Shown: positions 42,905-51,080, counted from the stretch's first letter. The stretch: DNA of 64,000 nucleotides from Castellaniella sp041677825 (GCF_041677825.1 NZ_JBAYPG010000006.1:1-64000); one strand, 5' to 3'. The notes: generated by a model not told the origin, from the letters alone. Translations and numbers: made by a program.

Positions 42905-43020
42905 TAGCGCCGTACATATGAAAAATACGCACCTTGCCATGTGTTTTTAACAAAAACAAGAAATTTTCATTAAAAATTAACCATGAATTTTGCGTATCAT
43001 CATTAAATCACACAGGAGGC
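42905..43020 (+). promoter_or_regulatory. A+T-rich dadA upstream region, probable Lrp-type control site
   Basis: The 216-base spacer between the lrp-type gene and dadA contains a strongly A+T-rich block (about 42915-43010) with runs of A and T and an imperfect dyad (AAATTTTCAT around 42961 against ATGAATTTT around 42983). A -10-like TATCAT is at 42995-43000, and the SD GGAGG precedes the dadA ATG. A+T-rich flexible DNA in this position is typical for Lrp-family binding. Exact sites are not resolved. Confidence 0.5.
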
Positions 43021-43023
43021 AAT

Positions 43024-44283
43024 ATGAAAGTTCTGGTATTGGGTGCCGGGGTCGTGGGGGTGACCAGTGCCTGGTATCTGGCACAACAGGGTCACGACGT
43101 CACCGTTCTCGAACGCGAGCACGACGTGGCTGAAGAAACCAGCCACGCCAACGCCGGGCAATTGTCATTTGGATACTCGTCGCCCTGGGCCGCGCCAGGC
43201 ATACCGTTCAAGGCCTTCAAATGGCTGTTCGAAGCCCACGCGCCCCTGGCGATACGCCCTGACGGCAGCCTGTTTCAGATCCGCTGGATGCTCGAAATGT
43301 GGCGCAACTGCACACCGGCCCGCTACGCCGTCAACAAAGAGCGCATGCTGCGCCTCTCGGCCTACAGCCGGCAGTGCCTGCATGCTTTGCTGGCAGACAC
43401 CGGCATCGACTTCGAACACCGCTGCAAGGGCACGCTGCAGGTGTTTCGCGACCAGAAGCAGCTCGATGCGGCACAGCGTGACGTACAGGCGCTCAATGAT
43501 CTCGGCGTGGCCAACGCACTGCTCACCCGCGAACAGCTGGCCAGCGTCGAGCCGGCCCTGGCGCATGTCAGCCACAAGCTGGTGGGCGCTCTGCACACCC
43601 CCGATGACGAAACCGGTGACTGCAATCTGTTCGTGCACCACCTGGCTGAACTCGCCCGCCAGCATGGGGTGCAGTTCCGCATGGGTGAAACCATCCGCTC
43701 GCTGCACGTGGCCGGCGGTGCCGTCAGTGGCGTGCAGTGCGTCTCGGGCCTCGTCCAGGCCGATGCCTATGTCGTCGCCATGGGTTCGTGGTCACCTTTG
43801 CTGCTGCGCGGCGTGCTCGACGTCCCCGTCTATCCCATGAAGGGCTATTCGATCACGGCCGATATCACCGACGCCGAACGCGCACCGGTTTCCACCGTAC
43901 TCGACGAAACCTACAAGATCGCCCTGACGCGCTTCGACAACCGCATCCGGGTGGGCGGCATGGCCGAAGTGGTGGGCTACGACACCCATCTGAAACCCGC
44001 CCGCGAGCATACCCTTGAAATGGTGCTCAACGACCTGTATCCCGGCAGCTACCGGCCAGGAGACCTGAATTTCTGGACCGGCTTGCGGCCCAAGACCCCG
44101 GACAGCACGCCAATCGTGGGGGCCACGAGCCTGCCCAACCTGTTTCTCAATACGGGCCACGGCACGCTGGGCTGGACGATGGCATGCGGCAGCGGGCGCC
44201 TGCTGGCCGACATCGTGTCAGGCAAACCCACTGAAATCAGGCATGACGATCTGAACCTGAGCCGATATGGCAGGGGTGGCTGA
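43024..44283 (+). CDS. dadA: D-amino acid dehydrogenase small subunit type (DadA)
   Basis: This 419-residue FAD enzyme of the DAAO fold begins MKVLVLGAGVVGVTSAWYLA (GxGxxG), with LEREHDVAEETSHANAGQLS, YSSPWAAPGIP, YPMKGYSITADITD, and the C-terminal FAD-contact FLNTGHGTLGWTMACGSG. It oxidises D-alanine and other D-amino acids to 2-oxo acids at the inner membrane. SD GGAGG lies just upstream of the ATG at 43024. The alanine racemase dadX, often next, is absent. Regulated presumably by the divergent Lrp-type protein. Confidence 0.94.
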   Translation: MKVLVLGAGVVGVTSAWYLAQQGHDVTVLEREHDVAEETSHANAGQLSFGYSSPWAAPGIPFKAFKWLFEAHAPLAIRPDGSLFQIRWMLEMWRNCTPARYAVNKERMLRLSAYSRQCLHALLADTGIDFEHRCKGTLQVFRDQKQLDAAQRDVQALNDLGVANALLTREQLASVEPALAHVSHKLVGALHTPDDETGDCNLFVHHLAELARQHGVQFRMGETIRSLHVAGGAVSGVQCVSGLVQADAYVVAMGSWSPLLLRGVLDVPVYPMKGYSITADITDAERAPVSTVLDETYKIALTRFDNRIRVGGMAEVVGYDTHLKPAREHTLEMVLNDLYPGSYRPGDLNFWTGLRPKTPDSTPIVGATSLPNLFLNTGHGTLGWTMACGSGRLLADIVSGKPTEIRHDDLNLSRYGRGG

Positions 44284-44353
44284 ATGCAAACTGGCAGGCT
44301 TGGGCTCTCTGATTGGAAACAGGCCTGGCGATAAGCTCAAGCCAGACCCTGAG

Positions 44354-45478
44354 TCAGTCCATTGCAAGCAAGGCTTCTTCAGCAATTGCGAGGGCTGATG
44401 TCAACCCAGGCGACTCGATACCGTAGAGATTCACAAGCCCTGAGACCCCATGTTGGCTGACGCCCTGGATCAGGAAGTCAGCTTCTGGTCCACTTGGACC
44501 GTGCAGCTTTGAGCGGATACCAGCATAATCGGGGTACAGCGAATCGTCAGGCAGGTCGGGCCAATATTGGCGAATGGCTTCATAAAACCTGCTGACACGC
44601 GTCGGATCTACGGCATAGTCAATGCCCTCAACCCACTCGACGTCCGGACCGAAACGGGCTCGACGATTCAGATCCAATGTCAGATGTACACCCAGGCCTC
44701 CAGATTCCGGGATGGGGTAGATCAGGCGCGAGAACGGGGCCTCACTCCTTAGAGCGTAGTAGTTCCCCTTGGCAAACCAGATCTTTGGAATCGATAGAGC
44801 AGGGATACCTTCGATCGAGCGCGAGACTGCAGTAGCCTGCAGACCCGCACAGTTGAATACGTGGCGGGCCCGAATCTCAAAACTTGAACTGTCACTGTGG
44901 GGAGCGCTGCCACTCAGACACAGCCGTATTCCTTCGCCATTGTGGGCGCTCCCACCCTCTACTCTTGTGTACAAGGCAAGTACGCCGCCAGCCGCTTCCA
45001 GATCCCCCAGAAGGGCCATCATCAGGCCATGACTATCCACGATGCCCGTGACTGACGATTCAATGGCAGCCAGACAACGTAAGGCCGGTTCCAAGCTTCG
45101 AGCTTGCACCCCATCCAACAGCTGGATGCCCGTCACTCCATTCGCTTTACCGTTGCGAACCAACGCATGCAGTACCGGCAGTTGCCGTTCATTGGTGACC
45201 ACAATCAATTTCCCACAACGCCGGTGAGAAACACCATGCGACTCGCAGTAGGCGTACAACAGACTACGACCGCGCACGCACAAACGCGCTTTCAGGGATT
45301 CTGGGGCATAGTAGATACCTGCATGGACCACCTCGCTGTTGCGTGAGCTGGTGCCCGTGCCTATTGTTGCCGCGGCATCCACAAGTATCGTTTCCTGACC
45401 ATTGCGCGCGCAAGCGCGTGCAACGGCCAAGCCCACCACACCAGCGCCGATTACGACGCAATCAACAAGCTCGCTCAT
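44354..45478 (-). CDS. FAD-dependent oxidoreductase, L-2-hydroxyglutarate oxidase-like
   Basis: This 374-residue flavoprotein has FAD loop VVIGAGVVGLAVARACARNG, then SSRNSEVVHAGIYYAPESLK (the NSEVxHAGIYY block characteristic of the LhgO/L2HGDH branch, with His52), RHVFNCAGLQATAVSR, YALRSEAPFSRLIYPIP, GLGVHLTLDLNRRARFGPDVEW and a C-terminal GIESPGLTSALAIAEEAL. It would oxidise a 2-hydroxy acid or a related secondary alcohol/amine to the oxo compound. Its start overlaps the GntR gene stop (TGATG). Substrate cannot be read from sequence; co-regulation with the divergent ABC operon is likely. Confidence 0.87.
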   Translation of the reverse strand: MSELVDCVVIGAGVVGLAVARACARNGQETILVDAAATIGTGTSSRNSEVVHAGIYYAPESLKARLCVRGRSLLYAYCESHGVSHRRCGKLIVVTNERQLPVLHALVRNGKANGVTGIQLLDGVQARSLEPALRCLAAIESSVTGIVDSHGLMMALLGDLEAAGGVLALYTRVEGGSAHNGEGIRLCLSGSAPHSDSSSFEIRARHVFNCAGLQATAVSRSIEGIPALSIPKIWFAKGNYYALRSEAPFSRLIYPIPESGGLGVHLTLDLNRRARFGPDVEWVEGIDYAVDPTRVSRFYEAIRQYWPDLPDDSLYPDYAGIRSKLHGPSGPEADFLIQGVSQHGVSGLVNLYGIESPGLTSALAIAEEALLAMD

Positions 45479-46224
45479 CAGCCAGCGCCAGTTACCATGC
45501 CAGGTGAAGCTTGATCCAATGCGGTTTGTCGGCTAGGCGCAAGCGCCTGTGTCGCCAGGATTTCGTACGGTCCTGCATAGGCCTGCTCCCATCGTCGGCG
45601 TGTCGGCTGCATATGATCGACTACCAGTTGCTCCAGAGCTGCACGGTCCTGAGTCTGGATAGCGTGGATCATGGCAGCATGCTCTTCGATCGCCTGGTCC
45701 AGCCAGCTGGCGTCCGTAATGCCATAGGAACGGATAGGATTGGACCGCTCGGCATAGGCGTGGATGGCCCGACACAGTTCGGTATTGCTGCACAGCGAGA
45801 AGAGCTGAGCGTGGAATTCGTCGTTCAAGGTATGGATCAGATACTTGTCTGCGCCCACGCTGACGGCGGCCACATATCTGACATGGATTTCCTTCAGCAC
45901 ATTGAGTTTCTGCGGAGAAACTGGAAAAGGCATGATATGTGCCGCATTGCGCTGCAATAGTGCCCGCATGTGATACACCTCATCCACCTCCCGTGGCGTG
46001 AAATCTTTCACGCGTGCCGATCGTGATCGGACTTTGGTAGCCAGCCCCATCGCCACCAATTCCTGAATTGCTGATCGCACCACATGCCGCTTGGCCTCAA
46101 AGCGCGCCATGAGGGTGTCTTCAAGAATTTCCTGATTGGGTCTCATACGCCCGAAAATGATGTCCGTCTCCATCCGGGCAACGATCTCGCCGACCAGCGG
46201 CGAGAGCTTGATTCTGTTGGTCAT
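45478..46224 (-). CDS. GntR-family (FadR-type) transcriptional regulator
   Basis: This 248-residue regulator, read from the ATG at 46224, has the N-terminal winged helix (VGEIVARMETDIIFGRMRPN, LEDTLMARFEAKRHVVRSAI, ELVAMGLATKVRSRSARVKD) and an all-helical FCD effector domain (REVDEVYHMRALLQRNAAHI, LNDEFHAQLFSLCSNTELCR, and EHAAMIHAIQTQDRAALEQLV with potential metal-binding His). Upstream in-frame starts at 46245 and 46272 are possible, but the latter would put the dyad at 46276-46289 against the start codon. Probably represses itself and the divergent importer until an inducing substrate binds. Confidence 0.88.
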   Translation of the reverse strand: MTNRIKLSPLVGEIVARMETDIIFGRMRPNQEILEDTLMARFEAKRHVVRSAIQELVAMGLATKVRSRSARVKDFTPREVDEVYHMRALLQRNAAHIMPFPVSPQKLNVLKEIHVRYVAAVSVGADKYLIHTLNDEFHAQLFSLCSNTELCRAIHAYAERSNPIRSYGITDASWLDQAIEEHAAMIHAIQTQDRAALEQLVVDHMQPTRRRWEQAYAGPYEILATQALAPSRQTALDQASPGMVTGAG

Positions 46225-46417
46225 TGTGCAATGGCTCGAGATCATGTGGGCCTGACCATAAAGGCTTTCCACATTTTATATTGATATAACAATTGATAAT
46301 GTACCTTATCTGGTGTAAAGACACAATATTCCCATAGACTACTTGAGCATAAGCAATCATAAAAGCCCTCGTACACATGACCGGATAAGTAATTACCCCA
46401 TCATCCGGCACAATTGA

Positions 46418-46446
46418 TTGCGACGTGAAAATATCAATAGTATTAT
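46418..46446 (+). promoter_or_regulatory. sigma70-type promoter of the ABC-DUF1989 operon
   Basis: TTGCGA (46418-46423) and TATTAT (46441-46446) have a 17-base spacer. The predicted start near 46453 gives a leader of about 105 bases to the GTG of the binding-protein gene. A perfect palindrome overlaps the -10 box. Confidence 0.65.
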
Positions 46447-46450
46447 TGAT
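46433..46450. promoter_or_regulatory. perfect 7+7 palindrome over the -10 box (candidate GntR operator)
   Basis: ATCAATA (46433-46439) and TATTGAT (46444-46450) flank GTAT. It covers the -10 box TATTAT, so an occupied site would block RNA polymerase. Similar half-sites recur at the GntR-gene end of the spacer, suggesting one regulator acts on both promoters. Confidence 0.65.
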
Positions 46451-46557
46451 GATGAGCATGGACCGTTCTGGGCTGCTTGTCCGGGCCGCTGGTCATGGAG
46501 TGGCCACGGGCCGTTCCCAAACTGATAGCGATATCACCAAAACATAGTGAGACTAAC

Positions 46558-47430
46558 GTGAAGCCTAGTACCAATTTCAAGCACCTTGCTGCGTTCCTGC
46601 GCAAGAAGAAAGTCATCCTGTCGTGTGCGTTACTGTCCTGCGTCATGGGCATGCCCGCCTATGCCGATCTGCTGCAGGACATCAAGGATCGGGGCTATGT
46701 GCGTGTAGCCACGGAAGCCCGTTTCACACCTTTCGAATTCATTGAGGATGGCAAGGTCGTCGGCTATGATTTCGACCTCCTTGCCAAAGTCCTCGAAGCC
46801 TTGCCAGGGATCGAACTTCGCATCAGCGACTTGCCATGGCAAGGCGTACTGCCAGCCCTGACCCAGGGCAAGGTTGACTTCGTGGTCGCAGCGGCATCCC
46901 CACTGGAGTCACGCCGCAAATTCTTCGACTTCACCATACCTATCGCTGATGCCAGCCTGGCATTCGTAGTACGCGCCGACGAGCAGAACATCAAGCAGTC
47001 CGCTGATGTGGTCGGCAAGATAGTGGGATCACAGTCGGGAGCCAGCCAGATCTTTGATACCGAAGCCTACGACAAGGAGCTCATCAAGGAACACGGCAAG
47101 GGTATGGCACAGATCAAGGGCTACGTCAGCTTCGACGAAGCCTACGCCGACCTGCTGAACCGCCGGGTGGATGCCGTGTCGCAATCCCTGCCCAACCTGC
47201 TGTTCGTCCAGAAGCAGCACCCCGACAAATACAAGGTCATCACACCGCCCTTCGGGCAGCAAGCCTACTTCAACTGGGTCGTGCGCAATGACGATGCGTC
47301 CAAGAGCCTGCTCGAGTTCCTGGACGGAGAGCTCAAGAAATTCAATCATGACGGCACCATGAACCAACTGCAGGAAAAGTGGTTCGGTTACGCGATGAAC
47401 GTGCCGGACTACATCCCCCGTTATCAATAG
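46558..47430 (+). CDS. polar amino acid ABC transporter substrate-binding protein
   Basis: This 290-residue precursor starts at GTG 46558 (GTGAGAC a few bases upstream serves as SD). It has a basic n-region followed by KVILSCALLSCVMGMPAYA, a signal peptide with an AYA cleavage site. The mature part has the bacterial extracellular solute-binding family 3 pattern: RVATEARFTPFEFIEDGKVVGYDFDL, LPWQGVLPALTQGKVDFVVAA, RKFFDFTIPIADASLAFVV. The TEARFTPFEF and GYDFDL positions contact the ligand's amino-acid group in HisJ/ArgT relatives. An in-frame GTG at 46477 would place 27 residues before the signal and is less likely. Confidence 0.9.
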   Translation: MKPSTNFKHLAAFLRKKKVILSCALLSCVMGMPAYADLLQDIKDRGYVRVATEARFTPFEFIEDGKVVGYDFDLLAKVLEALPGIELRISDLPWQGVLPALTQGKVDFVVAAASPLESRRKFFDFTIPIADASLAFVVRADEQNIKQSADVVGKIVGSQSGASQIFDTEAYDKELIKEHGKGMAQIKGYVSFDEAYADLLNRRVDAVSQSLPNLLFVQKQHPDKYKVITPPFGQQAYFNWVVRNDDASKSLLEFLDGELKKFNHDGTMNQLQEKWFGYAMNVPDYIPRYQ

Positions 47431-47437
47431 GGTGAAC

Positions 47438-48226
47438 ATGAAAGATACCGCCCCGGTCATCGAGGTGATGAAGGTCAGCAAGGCATTCAATGGTGTCAAG
47501 GCGATCAATGATATCTCCATCAGCATCGGCAAATCAGAGGTCGTCTGCATCATCGGCCCATCGGGATCGGGCAAGAGCACCTTGCTCAGGTGCATGAACT
47601 TCCTCGAGGAATACGACTCGGGCGAGGTCAGGATTCTGGGGAAATTGCTGGGGTACCGCAAGGCTGCTGACGGCAGCCTTGCCAGGGAAACTGAGCGGAA
47701 TATCGATCTGGTGCGCAAGCCGCTGGGCATGGTGTTCCAGCATTTCAATCTGTGGCCCCACATGAGTGCTCTGCGCAACGTCACCGAGGCGCTGCGACTG
47801 GTCAAGAAAATGGATCGCACCCAAGCCGAAACCATCGGTATGGATATGCTGCAGATGGTCGGCCTGGCCGACAAGGCTCACGAATACCCCGGCAAACTCT
47901 CTGGCGGCCAGCAGCAACGGGTTGGTATCGCTCGTGCGCTGGCCCTTGAACCCGAAGCGATCCTGTTCGACGAACCCACATCTGCCCTGGATCCGCAACT
48001 GGTGGGTGAGGTACTGACAGTCATGAAAAAGATCGCCAACGAAGGTGTGGCGATGGTGGTCGTGACCCACGAAATGGGTTTTGCTGCCAAGGTGGCTGAT
48101 CGGGTTGTCTTCATGAGCGAAGGCAAGATCGTAGAGATGGGGTCACCACTGAATATCTTCAAAGAACCCAGGAGCACGGAGTTACGCACATTTCTTTCTT
48201 CCTGGGTTGAACGCAATTCACTATGA
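47438..48226 (+). CDS. polar amino acid ABC transporter ATPase
   Basis: This 262-residue ATPase of the GlnQ/HisP type has VSKAFNGVKAINDISISIGK, Walker A GPSGSGKSTLLRCMNFLEE, Q-loop MVFQHFNLWPHMSALRNV, signature LSGGQQQRVGIARALALEP, Walker B ILFDEPTSALDP and H-loop VVTHEMGFAAKVAD. An insert (LGYRKAADGSLARETERNID) enlarges the segment before the Q-loop, as in some HisP-like proteins. It begins seven bases after the binding-protein stop. A GTG at 47432 is an alternative start. Confidence 0.92.
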   Translation: MKDTAPVIEVMKVSKAFNGVKAINDISISIGKSEVVCIIGPSGSGKSTLLRCMNFLEEYDSGEVRILGKLLGYRKAADGSLARETERNIDLVRKPLGMVFQHFNLWPHMSALRNVTEALRLVKKMDRTQAETIGMDMLQMVGLADKAHEYPGKLSGGQQQRVGIARALALEPEAILFDEPTSALDPQLVGEVLTVMKKIANEGVAMVVVTHEMGFAAKVADRVVFMSEGKIVEMGSPLNIFKEPRSTELRTFLSSWVERNSL

Positions 48227-48239
48227 ATAGGAGCGAAAC

Positions 48240-48851
48240 ATGTCCCGCCAAGAAAATCTGTCCATCGTACCAGCCCGCAAGGGTAAGGCCGTTCGCCTAA
48301 GTAAAGGTCAGGGCCTGAAGATTCTGAATATTCATGGCCATCAGGTTGTGGATTTCTGGGCGTTCAACGCCGACGATCCCAGCGAGTTCATATCGCTCGA
48401 GCACACCCGCGCTGACAACCTCAAGTACTACGCTTCGGAAGGGGATCCGCTGCTAAGCAACCGCAGGCGCCCGGTAATGTATTTCGAGAAGGATACTTGG
48501 GGTGGTCGTCACGATACGCTCATCGCCGCCTGTGACACCTATCGGTATCAGGGCCTGGGCTGCACTGATTACCATGAAAACTGCACAGACAATCTGCATG
48601 CAGCACTGCGGGCCATCGGTGTAAACGGAACCGAATGCCCAAGTCCCCTGAATATCTGGATGTTCTTTCCAGTCGATGAAGAAGGCGGGATCATCAGGGG
48701 TGCCCCCAAGGGGATCCAGAAGGATGACTATGTAATCCTGCGGGCAGCCATGGATTGCATCGCTGTGATGTCCTGCTGCCCCATGGATGTGTTCGACATC
48801 CACGGCGGTGGAGCAAAACCGGCGGATGTCGCTTACGCCATCATTTCTTGA
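48240..48851 (+). CDS. DUF1989 (urea carboxylase-associated) family protein
   Basis: This 203-residue protein has family features GQGLKILNIHGHQVVDFWAF, ISLEHTRADNLKYY, RHDTLIAACDTY (Cys98), CTDYHENCTDNLHAAL (Cys108, His112, Cys115), PLNIWMFFPVDEEG and RAAMDCIAVMSCCPMDVFDI (Cys179/Cys180). The Cys/His set suggests a metal site. Members of this family include subunits associated with urea/guanidine carboxylase systems (carboxyguanidine deiminase), so C-N hydrolysis on a guanidino- or carbamoyl-type compound is plausible. Its place between the ATPase and permease genes of a polar-amino-acid importer is unusual. Exact reaction unknown. Confidence 0.8.
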   Translation: MSRQENLSIVPARKGKAVRLSKGQGLKILNIHGHQVVDFWAFNADDPSEFISLEHTRADNLKYYASEGDPLLSNRRRPVMYFEKDTWGGRHDTLIAACDTYRYQGLGCTDYHENCTDNLHAALRAIGVNGTECPSPLNIWMFFPVDEEGGIIRGAPKGIQKDDYVILRAAMDCIAVMSCCPMDVFDIHGGGAKPADVAYAIIS

Positions 48852-48933
48852 TGGGTATTCCGGTCAATGCCATTGCCATGATGACCATACCCTTCCGCAT
48901 CGCGTCGATGGTACCACCTCGCACTGATCAGTC

Positions 48934-49593
48934 ATGATATCCAGCTACGAGGCGGTACTTTCCCACTTGCCCTTCCTTCTCATGGGCATCCCCGTCACGC
49001 TCGGCGTGTCCCTGACCGCAATCGTGCTCGGATCAATCGGCGGCATGCTTCTAAATCTGATGATGCTGACCCGCAACCGATCAGGCCGCTATCTGGCACG
49101 CGCCTACATCAGCATATTCAGGGGCACTCCCGTCCTCCTGCAACTCCTGGTCGTGTATTACGTACCGGGTTCAATGGGTTTCGATATCAAACCCTTCCCA
49201 GCTGCCATGCTGGCACTGGCTCTGAACACCGCTGCATACCAGGCCGAGATCTACCGCGGTGGCTTCAGCCTGATACCGAAGGGGCATATGGAAGCTGCCA
49301 AAGTTCTGGGCATCAGCCATACACAGGCCTTTCTACGCATCCAGGTCCCCCAAGTCTACCGACTTGTGATGCCTTCGCTGTTCAATGAGTTGATCCTGGT
49401 GCTCAAGGCCTCATCCCTGGTCTCAATCATTTCGGTGGTCGATCTCACGCGCAGGGCTCAGGAAATTGTCTCGGCGACCCAATTGCCCATCGAAATCTAC
49501 ATCATCACAGGGATCATCTATATTCTCATCAACATGGCAATTGCCAGAATAGGGCTCAGGATCGAGAAGACAATGGGGGTCTACAACCGATGA
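48934..49593 (+). CDS. polar amino acid ABC transporter permease (1)
   Basis: This 219-residue permease of the HisM/GlnP type has about five hydrophobic segments (PFLLMGIPVTLGVSLTAIVL and others), YISIFRGTPVLLQLLVVYYV (the FRGTPLLVQL motif), and the ATPase-coupling EAA loop EAAKVLGISHTQAFLRIQVP. Separated by 82 bases from the DUF1989 gene and overlapping the next permease gene by four bases. No clear SD beyond a weak purine stretch. Confidence 0.92.
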   Translation: MISSYEAVLSHLPFLLMGIPVTLGVSLTAIVLGSIGGMLLNLMMLTRNRSGRYLARAYISIFRGTPVLLQLLVVYYVPGSMGFDIKPFPAAMLALALNTAAYQAEIYRGGFSLIPKGHMEAAKVLGISHTQAFLRIQVPQVYRLVMPSLFNELILVLKASSLVSIISVVDLTRRAQEIVSATQLPIEIYIITGIIYILINMAIARIGLRIEKTMGVYNR

Positions 49594-50252
49594 TGAACCT
49601 GATTCACTTCTATATGGAGAACGGTGCAGATCTGCTGCAGGGCTTTTGGTACACAATTCAGCTGTGTTTCCTGGGTGTGCTTGGGGCCGCCATTTTTGGG
49701 GCGATTATTTTCCTGCTGTCGACCATCAAGCTAACTTTCGTCACGTGGCTGTATCGCTTGTACGTGGACTCTGTGCGTGGCATCCCGCTGCTCATCCTGC
49801 TCTTCCTGCTGTACTTTGCCGGACCACGCGTGGGCCTGCTGCTTTCCGCCTATATGTGCGGCGTTGTCGGTATCATCGTGTATGGCAGCGCCTACTTCTC
49901 GGAGATCTACCGCGCCGGGTACGCGTCAATCCCAACAGGCCAAATCGAAGCTGCACGATGCCTGGGTATTGGTCGAAGGCATATTCTCTTCCGGATCCGA
50001 CTGCCCTACATGTCCTCGCTCCTGCTTCCCCAGGTTACCAACCAGGCGATCGTGTTGATCAAGGAATCCGCTGTCCTGTCTGTCATTACCGTGCACGAGC
50101 TCACATTCGTAACCGGGGACATCATCAATCGAACCTATGAAGTGGTATTACCCTACGTGGCAGCCGGTTTGCTGTACTGGATCTTCGTACAGGCTGTCGA
50201 TACTATTGGGCAGTTCGCTGAACGGTTCACGCATTCAAGCCGAATTTACTGA
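49590..50252 (+). CDS. polar amino acid ABC transporter permease (2)
   Basis: This 220-residue permease partners the preceding one. Motifs: LYVDSVRGIPLLILLFLLYF (VRGIPLLI version of the family motif), GSAYFSEIYRAGYASIPTGQ and the EAA loop IEAARCLGIGRRHILFRIRLP. Probably the last gene of the operon 46558-50252, since a gap and an oppositely oriented gene follow. Confidence 0.92.
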   Translation: MMNLIHFYMENGADLLQGFWYTIQLCFLGVLGAAIFGAIIFLLSTIKLTFVTWLYRLYVDSVRGIPLLILLFLLYFAGPRVGLLLSAYMCGVVGIIVYGSAYFSEIYRAGYASIPTGQIEAARCLGIGRRHILFRIRLPYMSSLLLPQVTNQAIVLIKESAVLSVITVHELTFVTGDIINRTYEVVLPYVAAGLLYWIFVQAVDTIGQFAERFTHSSRIY

Positions 50253-50328
50253 ACGACGCTCGTTTCGACGACCTTGGGCGTACAAATCAGAGCACCTTGC
50301 TACGTTGTCAATCCTTAACCCATGAACC

Positions 50329-51042
50329 CTAAACCCACACATACCCGACATCGCTCAGCGCCTTGATGGGCGGCGCACCCAGGTGCGCCTGCCGGGCGCG
50401 GGCCCGCAGCCGGCTGAACTGATGCCGCAGGCTGGCAGAATCCGCAAACCGCAGCCGCGCCCCCTGCGCAGCCTGCCGTAACGCCTGCTGCAGGATATCG
50501 ACGTGCGCCACATGACCCGGCGCGGCAAACAGCACCTGCAGCAGGGCCCGCTCGGGCACTGAAAGCCGCATTTGGTGCCCCGCATGGCTGAGCCACCAGC
50601 CGTTTTCGCTGAGCTGCCAGCCATCGATCATTTGCGCATGCGACGCCGCCCGCGTACGGGTGGACATCTGTACGGCAAGCACGGCACCGAGCCAGTCGGG
50701 CCTGGCGTCGCGTGGCAGGATGCATGCGATGCCCACGCGCAGCAAGGCCTTGTACTCGCCCAGGTGACCGTGCTGCATGCCCGCGAGCAGGCACACATCA
50801 GCGCCCGCCGCCTGCAACTGGCCAGCCACGCAGCAGTTGGACACCACATCGGCCAGCAGCACCAGCGCATCGGCGCGGCTGGCGATGGCCAGCCAATCGG
50901 ACGGTAGCGCCTGAACGGTCGGCCAGACCTGCGCCGCCTGCTGCGCCAAAAAAGGATAATGCACATTGCCGGGCGGGCAGAGCGCCAGGACAACGGGTGC
51001 ATTCACACCAGGGACAGGATCTGGGCGGGCCTGTTCGTGCAT
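50329..51042 (-). CDS. winged-helix (OmpR-type C-terminal domain) regulator with unrecognised N-terminus
   Basis: This protein of 237 residues from the ATG at 51042 (SD TTGGAG upstream) has a C-terminal OmpR/PhoB-like DNA-binding domain: QMRLSVPERALLQVLFAAPG, VAHVDILQQALRQ, SLRHQFSRLRARARQAHLGA and PIKALSDVGYVWV. The N-terminal half (VVLALCPPGNVHYPFLAQQA through VGIACILPRDARPDWL) resembles a receiver in size but shows no clear phosphoacceptor Asp or acidic pocket, so it may be a degenerate or phosphorylation-independent receiver. No kinase gene nearby. Divergent from the XRE gene. Confidence 0.7.
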   Translation of the reverse strand: MHEQARPDPVPGVNAPVVLALCPPGNVHYPFLAQQAAQVWPTVQALPSDWLAIASRADALVLLADVVSNCCVAGQLQAAGADVCLLAGMQHGHLGEYKALLRVGIACILPRDARPDWLGAVLAVQMSTRTRAASHAQMIDGWQLSENGWWLSHAGHQMRLSVPERALLQVLFAAPGHVAHVDILQQALRQAAQGARLRFADSASLRHQFSRLRARARQAHLGAPPIKALSDVGYVWV

Positions 51043-51080
51043 GCATGGCTCCAAGAAACAGCCCGATCATATTACGAATG

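Larger units (their letters stand above)
46225..46557. promoter_or_regulatory. A+T-rich divergent control region between the GntR-type gene and the importer operon
   Basis: This 333-base spacer is the most A+T-rich part of the window: the 60-base line from 46261 holds only 17 G or C by my count. It contains a dyad TTATA-ttga-TATAA (46276-46289), several TTGATA/TATCAA half-sites (46281, 46292, 46432, 46446), a promoter and an overlapping operator (separate entries). The last 100 bases (46455-46557) are G+C-rich leader including GGCCACGGGCC. No gene is seen. Confidence 0.65.

Noticed and set aside
46453..46557. Possible guanidine riboswitch in the importer leader, prompted by the DUF1989 gene and the GGCCACGGGCC hairpin
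   Set aside because: The leader has neither the tandem ACGR-loop hairpins of the guanidine-II class nor the conserved core of guanidine-I or -III.
48849..49000. Similarity of the spacer frame LMGIPV after the DUF1989 stop to the permease start LLMGIPV
   Set aside because: Only about six codons match and the nucleotide identity is modest; it may be chance or a very old partial duplication, not a supportable feature.
46568..50307. Near-identical strings (AGCACCTTGCTxCGTT, one mismatch) at 46580-46595 and 50291-50306, bracketing the importer operon
   Set aside because: A 16-base match with one mismatch is expected many times by chance among all pairs in 64 kb; one copy is in coding sequence. 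Not convincing as an attachment-site pair.
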